NCBI GenBank assembly: GCA_025459145.1
Contig: JALORD010000007.1
Location: 1-49,306, forward strand
Source: Pirellulaceae bacterium
GTDB lineage: Bacteria; Planctomycetota; Planctomycetia; Pirellulales; Pirellulaceae
Length of the DNA stretch: 49,306 nucleotides
Direction of reading: 5' to 3'
The position numbers were made by a program, and so were the translations under genes. Positions 44,499-49,306 of the stretch are shown piece by piece. Position 1 is the first letter of the stretch, and each line of letters begins with the position of its first letter. The notes beneath the pieces were generated by a model. That model was given only the letters and a program-made list of their open reading frames with translations. It was not told where the DNA came from and searched no databases.

Positions 44499-47063
44499 CT
44501 AATCCCCCGGCTCCGTCACCGGAAAGCCCAGGCGGGCTTTGAGCGCTGGGCGAGCGTCTTCGTGGACGACGAGCAGCTTTTCGGGGAATCGCCGATGGGC
44601 GACGATCGCGTCGAAGATTTCGCCTTCGGTGTGGGCGTTCATCCCCAGGCCCGCCAGGTACATGAGCCGCAGATTCCGGTCGCGGTTGATCTGGGCATCG
44701 GCCAGCCACGGCTCGAGGTCGACCGCCTGCCCGGCGTAGGTGGCCAGCAGATCCCAGGTCGAGTTGAAACCAACCTCGACGAGCGAATCGGCCACGACCA
44801 AATGGTCGGGCGACTGCAGCCGGGCGTCGAGCGCTTCCACGTCGATCGCTAGCGGCTCTTCGTGTCCCAGGAGGACAACGTCGTAGCCGTAGCCTTCGAC
44901 GTCGTTGCTCCAGATCGAGCCGTGGGGAAAGACATTGAAGAAGGTCGCCACTTCGCTTTTCACTGCCTCGGTGCTGCTTTCGTACAGCGGGACCCACTGC
45001 GTGATGACGCCGCCGGGATTCAGCCTTTCGCGGCAGAGGTGAAAGTACTCCTCGGTGTAAAGTGTCGCCGCTCCTTTGACCCAGGGGTTGATCGGGTCGG
45101 ACGTGACCACGTCGAATTTTTCCCGCGTCGTGAGGATGTAGTGCCGGGCGTCGTCGTAGATGACTTCCACCCGCGGATCGGTCACCACATGGTTGTTCTC
45201 CTCGCCAAAATGCTTCGCGACGACCTGCGGAATCAGCGGCTCCAGTTCACAGATGACAACGCGCTCGACGCTCGGATGCCGCAGGAACGAGCCGGCGGTG
45301 ACCCCCGCGCCGCAGCCCACGACGAGGACGCTCTTCGGGTTCGGGTGGGCGAGCGCTGGAATATGGCCAAGCATCCGCTGCAGGCGCATATCCTGCGGCT
45401 CGCTCGAGGCTTCGACCTTGCCGCTGACGTGGAAGTTGCGAATGCCGCCGGCGAGCTGCGTGACGGCGACCGACGAGTTCATTCCTTCGCCGACAAATAG
45501 GAGCTTCGTGCCGTCATTGCGGCGGGTAACGTCGGGCGTGTTGCGGCCGTAGGCGATCAGTTCGCCCGGAACGGGAGGCACCGTACGGGCTAATGCGATT
45601 GCGGCGAACGTGCCCAAGAACGCGAGCGCGGCGGGCACGAGCGGCCGCGACGCGGAGTCTCCCGCAAGACCGCTGGCGGAGGACGGAGTGGCGGAACCGC
45701 TGGCCCAAAGCGAGGGCACCAGGACCAACAGACCCGAAGCCAGCGATAACAGGACGAGCAACCGCTGGGCATCGCTCGTGCCGATCCAGCCGACGATGAA
45801 CACGCTGAAGCCGAGTGCACCGAAGATTGCGCCGATCGTGTTGGCGGCATAGATCCCGCCGACGAGTTTTCCCGGATCGACAGGTGCACGTGATCCGCTC
45901 GCCCAATCACTTGCCGCGCGGTCGCTGGCCGCCGCGGCCAGGGCCAGCGGGAAGCTGGCACCCCACAACAGCGCCGGCGGGAGCAGTCCCCAGAAGCAAC
46001 GCACGAGGTCGAGCTGAAACGTCAACCAGGGATTGGCCGCGAGCGTCGGATCGACCGGCCAATAGGGTAAAGAGACCGCCAGTTGCATGGCCGTCCAGGC
46101 GATCCCCCCGGTCAACAGAAGCTGGCAAAAGCCGAGAGCCAATCGCGGCTGGGCGATATTCTTAGCCAGAAACGCCCCGAAGCTGCTGCCGATTCCCAGC
46201 CCTACCAGAAAGACCGCGAGGATGATCGAGAACGTGTAGACCGTCCCTCCCAGGAGGAGCGACAAGAGCCGCGTCCAAATGACCTCGGCCCCCAGGGCAC
46301 ACAGCCCCGAGAGACCAATTGCCACATAGACGGTCCACGCGGCGCCGCGAACAGGCTGCGGAGCAGGCAATTCGGAAGGTTTGCCGGCCGCACGTTCCTC
46401 CGGTTCGCAAAATGTCGCCAGTTTTGGGATGCGAGCCGCCAGCCCGAGCGCCAAGAGCCCTACAGCCACGTTGATCGCCACGGCGACATACGTCGCCACC
46501 GCCATGTCGAAGAGCCGCAAGAGCACAAAACCGGCGAGTAAACACCCCACCACCGCGCCGACGATATTGCCGCCGTAGAAAAATCCGAGCCAGGCGACGC
46601 CGCGGGGCGTTGCCTCCACCCAGCGGGCCACGGCGGGGAGCGTCGCCCCCATCAGGAATGTGGGTGGCAACAGACAGATTGCGGCCACGACGCCCCGCAT
46701 CAGCACGGCACTCGTTCCATGTCCGCCCACGGCGCGATACAGCAAACCAACCTGCGGCATTCCGAACAGGATGACGAGCCCGAGCGCGCCGATCGCCAGC
46801 TCCAGCACGGCATAGACCCGCAGCGGATGCCGCTGTCGCGAGACCAGCCGGGGCAGCAGCAGGCTCCCCAGGCACATCCCGCCCATGAACGTCCCCAGCA
46901 GCACCCCCAGCGAAACGGCCGAAACGCCGATCACCAGTTGCAGCAGTTGAAACCAGACGATTTCGTAAATCAAAGCCGCACAGCCGCTCCCGACGAACAA
47001 GAGGAGCATCCAAGGAAGCGCACGGCTGGAGGCGGAATCTTCCGACGTGGCAGACACCGACAT
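44499..47063 (-). CDS. Fused multi-pass membrane / spermidine synthase-like protein
   Basis: 854 aa. Residues 1-500 contain about a dozen membrane helices in two related halves (ALIYEIVWFQLLQLVIG and GAEVIWTRLLSLLLGG mark the repeated first helices), as in the fused MFS/spermidine synthase family. The C-terminal cytoplasmic part (about 540-830) is an aminopropyltransferase-like domain with VLVVGCGAGVTAGSFLRHP (nucleotide loop), VVICELEPLIPQVV, VEVIYDDARHYIL and FDVVTSDPINPWVKG. Whether it makes a polyamine is not known. A MarR regulator lies 135 nt upstream on the same strand. Confidence 0.9.
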   Translation of the reverse strand: MSVSATSEDSASSRALPWMLLLFVGSGCAALIYEIVWFQLLQLVIGVSAVSLGVLLGTFMGGMCLGSLLLPRLVSRQRHPLRVYAVLELAIGALGLVILFGMPQVGLLYRAVGGHGTSAVLMRGVVAAICLLPPTFLMGATLPAVARWVEATPRGVAWLGFFYGGNIVGAVVGCLLAGFVLLRLFDMAVATYVAVAINVAVGLLALGLAARIPKLATFCEPEERAAGKPSELPAPQPVRGAAWTVYVAIGLSGLCALGAEVIWTRLLSLLLGGTVYTFSIILAVFLVGLGIGSSFGAFLAKNIAQPRLALGFCQLLLTGGIAWTAMQLAVSLPYWPVDPTLAANPWLTFQLDLVRCFWGLLPPALLWGASFPLALAAAASDRAASDWASGSRAPVDPGKLVGGIYAANTIGAIFGALGFSVFIVGWIGTSDAQRLLVLLSLASGLLVLVPSLWASGSATPSSASGLAGDSASRPLVPAALAFLGTFAAIALARTVPPVPGELIAYGRNTPDVTRRNDGTKLLFVGEGMNSSVAVTQLAGGIRNFHVSGKVEASSEPQDMRLQRMLGHIPALAHPNPKSVLVVGCGAGVTAGSFLRHPSVERVVICELEPLIPQVVAKHFGEENNHVVTDPRVEVIYDDARHYILTTREKFDVVTSDPINPWVKGAATLYTEEYFHLCRERLNPGGVITQWVPLYESSTEAVKSEVATFFNVFPHGSIWSNDVEGYGYDVVLLGHEEPLAIDVEALDARLQSPDHLVVADSLVEVGFNSTWDLLATYAGQAVDLEPWLADAQINRDRNLRLMYLAGLGMNAHTEGEIFDAIVAHRRFPEKLLVVHEDARPALKARLGFPVTEPGD

Positions 47064-47198
47064 AGGCGAACTCAGCCGAAAGGCGTAGATAAAGAGCGAC
47101 TAGACGAGGGGCCGAACCTGATTGAACCCCGGTTGTAGCGTTTCGGACCGCGGCATTTGGGTAGATTATCGGGCTGGGTGCCGCCGCAAGCGCAATAG

Positions 47199-47672
47199 CT
47201 AGGTCCAGGGGCTTTCTGCGGCCTCGTGCGGCCGACGGCACTCGCGCAGAAGTTCCACCAGCGTCCGCAAATGCTGGGCTGGTAAATGGCCCAGTTGCCG
47301 CTGGTGGCACTCGCGGACGGGCCCTTCGAGTTCGGCGAGCAGGGCGATGCCGGCCGGACTGATACCGACCTGCACCACTCGCCGGTTGTCGGGCATTCGC
47401 TCCCGGACCACCAGGTCGCGCTGGGCGAGGCGGTCGAGCATCCGCGTGATGTCCGGGGCGTGCGACACCAGCCGCGAGGCGAGGACCAGTGTCGGCAACG
47501 TGCCGGGGTGCTCGGCCTTGAGCAGGCGGAGGGCGTTGTATTGCTGCGCGGTCAGGTCGTGCTGGCCGAACAGTTCATCCTCGATCATCCGCAGTCGATC
47601 GTAGGTCCGCCACAGGTTGAGGTAGACCTCCTGCTGTGGAGAATCGAAACGCCGAGGCCGGGGGGAAGACAT
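47199..47672 (-). CDS. MarR-family transcriptional regulator
   Basis: 157 aa winged-helix protein. QEVYLNLWRTYDRLRMIEDE, LTAQQYNALRLLKAEHPG, SRLVSHAPDITRMLDRLAQR (recognition helix) and VVRERMPDNRRVVQVGISPAG (wing) are typical MarR elements; the C-terminal helices allow dimerisation. It precedes the membrane/spermidine synthase-like gene and follows the ABC permease pair on the same strand, so it may regulate either. Its ligand is unknown. Confidence 0.93.
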   Translation of the reverse strand: MSSPRPRRFDSPQQEVYLNLWRTYDRLRMIEDELFGQHDLTAQQYNALRLLKAEHPGTLPTLVLASRLVSHAPDITRMLDRLAQRDLVVRERMPDNRRVVQVGISPAGIALLAELEGPVRECHQRQLGHLPAQHLRTLVELLRECRRPHEAAESPWT

Positions 47673-47717
47673 GGTGGGATGGTAATCGCGGCACTCGATT
47701 TTGACCAGCCGCGGGCG

Positions 47718-48563
47718 TTACGACGAGGCGCTCCGGTAATGACGCAAGGCGGCTTGAAAGACCCATCGCGAGGCAAGCAGGCTCAGTGACGTGGCCAGCA
47801 GGGCAAAGATCGCGAGCGGCCAGACTCGCGTGCCGTCCGGAGCAATCGGCCGGGCGATGATCTGCGCCGGGACGTTGACGACAATCAAAATCGGAATGAT
47901 GAACGTGAATCCGGCCCGCAGCGGCGTTCCCCACGGACCGCTATAGATCTCCATCGGGTAGCGGGCGAAATTCGTAATGTAAAACCAGAAGTCGTAAAGC
48001 GATCGATTCTGACCGAGCCAGATGCTGGTGGCCGAAAGGGCAATCATCAAACTGTACATGATCGCCACACCACACAAAACGTAGAACACGTAGAGCACGG
48101 CCGAGATCGGCGACAAGACGAGCGGATCGGGCGACGCAGTGGTTAGACGAACGAGACTCACGGTCAGCAGAATCAGCCCGGCGGCGAAATTCGCCAGGCT
48201 CGACCAGTCGACTTTCTCGAGCGAAATGAGGAACTGTGTATCGATCGGCTTGAGCATGGCGAAATCGAGGCCGCCGGTGCGGATGAGTTCGCTGAGCGCC
48301 TCGCAGTTCGGCATAAAGAACGCCTGCACCAGGCTGTTAACGATCATCGTCGTCGCCAGGAACGCGAAAAACTCCCACTTCTCCCAGCCGGCGATCGATT
48401 CGGTGAATCGATACACGAGGAAGTAGTACCCGAGGTTCATCAGCGTCCAGGTGACGCTGCTCACGCACTCGATCAGAAAGTTCATGCGGAAGGTCATGTT
48501 CCGCACGAGGCTGTTTCGAGCAAAGGCGAGATAGATCCGAAAGTAATTCACACGCGGCAGCAC
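47718..48563 (-). CDS. ABC-2 type transporter permease
   Basis: 281 aa, six predicted membrane helices. YFRIYLAFARNSLVRNMTFR then FLIECVSSVTWTLMNLGYYF at the N-terminus, and LIRTGGLDFAMLKPIDTQFL, IWLGQNRSLYDFWFYITNFA and RYPMEIYSGPWGTPLRAGFT, are typical of the DUF990/COG3694 permease group. I chose the GTG at 48563 because GGGGAGG lies 5 nt upstream. It lies 31 nt after the companion permease. These permeases act as a pair with one ATPase. Confidence 0.9.
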   Translation of the reverse strand: MLPRVNYFRIYLAFARNSLVRNMTFRMNFLIECVSSVTWTLMNLGYYFLVYRFTESIAGWEKWEFFAFLATTMIVNSLVQAFFMPNCEALSELIRTGGLDFAMLKPIDTQFLISLEKVDWSSLANFAAGLILLTVSLVRLTTASPDPLVLSPISAVLYVFYVLCGVAIMYSLMIALSATSIWLGQNRSLYDFWFYITNFARYPMEIYSGPWGTPLRAGFTFIIPILIVVNVPAQIIARPIAPDGTRVWPLAIFALLATSLSLLASRWVFQAALRHYRSASS

Positions 48564-48594
48564 GCTCACCTCCCCGCATTGTCTCGACGAGTTC

Positions 48595-49306
48595 TCATCC
48601 CCCGAACGCACTGTACCGCCGGGTCCCGAAATGAAAGAGGACGCGCGAGAGGATCGCAAAGAACACGACCCAGCCCACCTCCATCGCGAGCCCCCAGGCG
48701 AGCGCCGCTCCTTCGATCTTGCCCAGGAAGACGGCCGCCGGAAAGTACGCGAGGTACTGGAGCGGCGTCAGCGAGACGATCGTGTTCCAAGGCTGGGGAA
48801 GCATGTCGAGCGGAAACATGTGCCCGCTGAGAAAAAAGCTGAGCAGCATGTAGACGAACAGCAGCGAACTGACCTCCAGCCACCAGAAGCCGACGAGACC
48901 CATGCAGGCTTCCAGGTAATACCCCAGCAGAAAAGCGAGCAATAGCGACGCGATACCTGCCGACCACGCGGTGGCGCTGGGCCATCCCGGAAAGAAGTCG
49001 CGGCAGAGATAAAAAACAAGCGCAAACGGGAGAATTGCAACCGTGTAGTAGGCCAGCTTGTGGGCGATGCGGCCGAGTAGCAGAAAGCCCAATAGGTCGA
49101 TCGGCTGGATCAGGAACTTCTTGATCTCGCCCGTGCGAATTTGGCCGGCGATGCCTGACGCAAGGCCGGGCATGCTCGAAAAGGCCCGGGCGACCATGGT
49201 CAGCAGGAAGTACGCCACGAAATCCCGGTAGGAAAAGCCTGCCAGCGGCTTTCCGCCCCGCGACTCAAAGACGGCGTACCAGAGGAAAATCTGGGTCACG
49301 ATCGGC
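48595..49306 (-). CDS. ABC-2 type transporter permease, 5' end outside the window
   Basis: 237 codons present; the frame is open to the window edge, so the true start is beyond it. [60 protein letters not shown] and the late helices ([20 protein letters not shown]) match the COG4587-type partner of the downstream permease. The expected ATPase is not in the window and probably lies upstream of this gene. Confidence 0.9.
   Translation of the reverse strand, partial: PIVTQIFLWYAVFESRGGKPLAGFSYRDFVAYFLLTMVARAFSSMPGLASGIAGQIRTGEIKKFLIQPIDLLGFLLLGRIAHKLAYYTVAILPFALVFYLCRDFFPGWPSATAWSAGIASLLLAFLLGYYLEACMGLVGFWWLEVSSLLFVYMLLSFFLSGHMFPLDMLPQPWNTIVSLTPLQYLAYFPAAVFLGKIEGAALAWGLAMEVGWVVFFAILSRVLFHFGTRRYSAFGG

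Overview
The window looks like chromosomal DNA of a planctomycete, probably Pirellulales. The reasons are high GC, an aroDE fusion (3-dehydroquinase plus shikimate dehydrogenase), a formylglycine-type sulfatase, Tad-type surface proteins, FHA/SpoIIE-type signalling proteins, and F-ATPase membrane subunits with export signals. The taxonomy is inferred from gene content; no rRNA or tRNA gene is visible. The first gene (minus strand) and the last gene (minus strand) are cut by the window ends.

Layout. 1-6165: a FIST-domain gene, a secreted sulfatase, then a likely cassette of an HxlR regulator divergent from a YcaC-like hydrolase, a membrane-anchored ABM-domain protein and a YtcJ-like amidohydrolase. 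6463-9275: a secreted unknown, a TadG-like protein and an unrecognised small protein. 9519-13610: two related outer-membrane beta-barrel genes and a divergent sigma54-dependent response regulator. 13762-19154: mutL, then aroDE-aroK-prepilin peptidase, whose genes overlap by 4 nt at each junction. The shikimate dehydrogenase C-terminus appears to be lost through an out-of-frame internal deletion. 19194-24610: signalling genes (degenerate HD/PAS/GGDEF, FHA-GAF-PP2C phosphatase, a small FHA-like protein and a small unknown).

24848-34152 (minus strand) is an F1Fo ATP synthase operon in the order atpZ-atpI-atpB-atpE-atpF-atpH-atpA-DUF4870-atpG-atpD-atpC. It is unusual in three ways. Subunit a has a roughly 235-residue N-terminal region and a 50-residue histidine-rich insertion (16 His). 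Subunit b has a signal peptide and its own repetitive histidine-rich extension. A DUF4870 gene and a nested inverted repeat sit between atpA and atpG. A sigma70-like promoter lies upstream, and the predicted leader carries a sequence resembling the 3' end of 16S rRNA.

34538-49306: polyprenyl synthetase, moaC, an HGSNAT-like membrane acyltransferase, a small ORF, the rny-ymdB pair, recG, a cupin flanked by a short intergenic repeat, a small lower-GC unknown, a fused membrane/spermidine-synthase-like protein, a MarR regulator and two ABC-2 type permeases whose ATPase probably lies beyond the window edge. No IS element, CRISPR array, tRNA or rRNA gene was seen. The strongest candidates for new biology are the histidine-rich Fo sector with its interrupted operon, and the broken aroDE.
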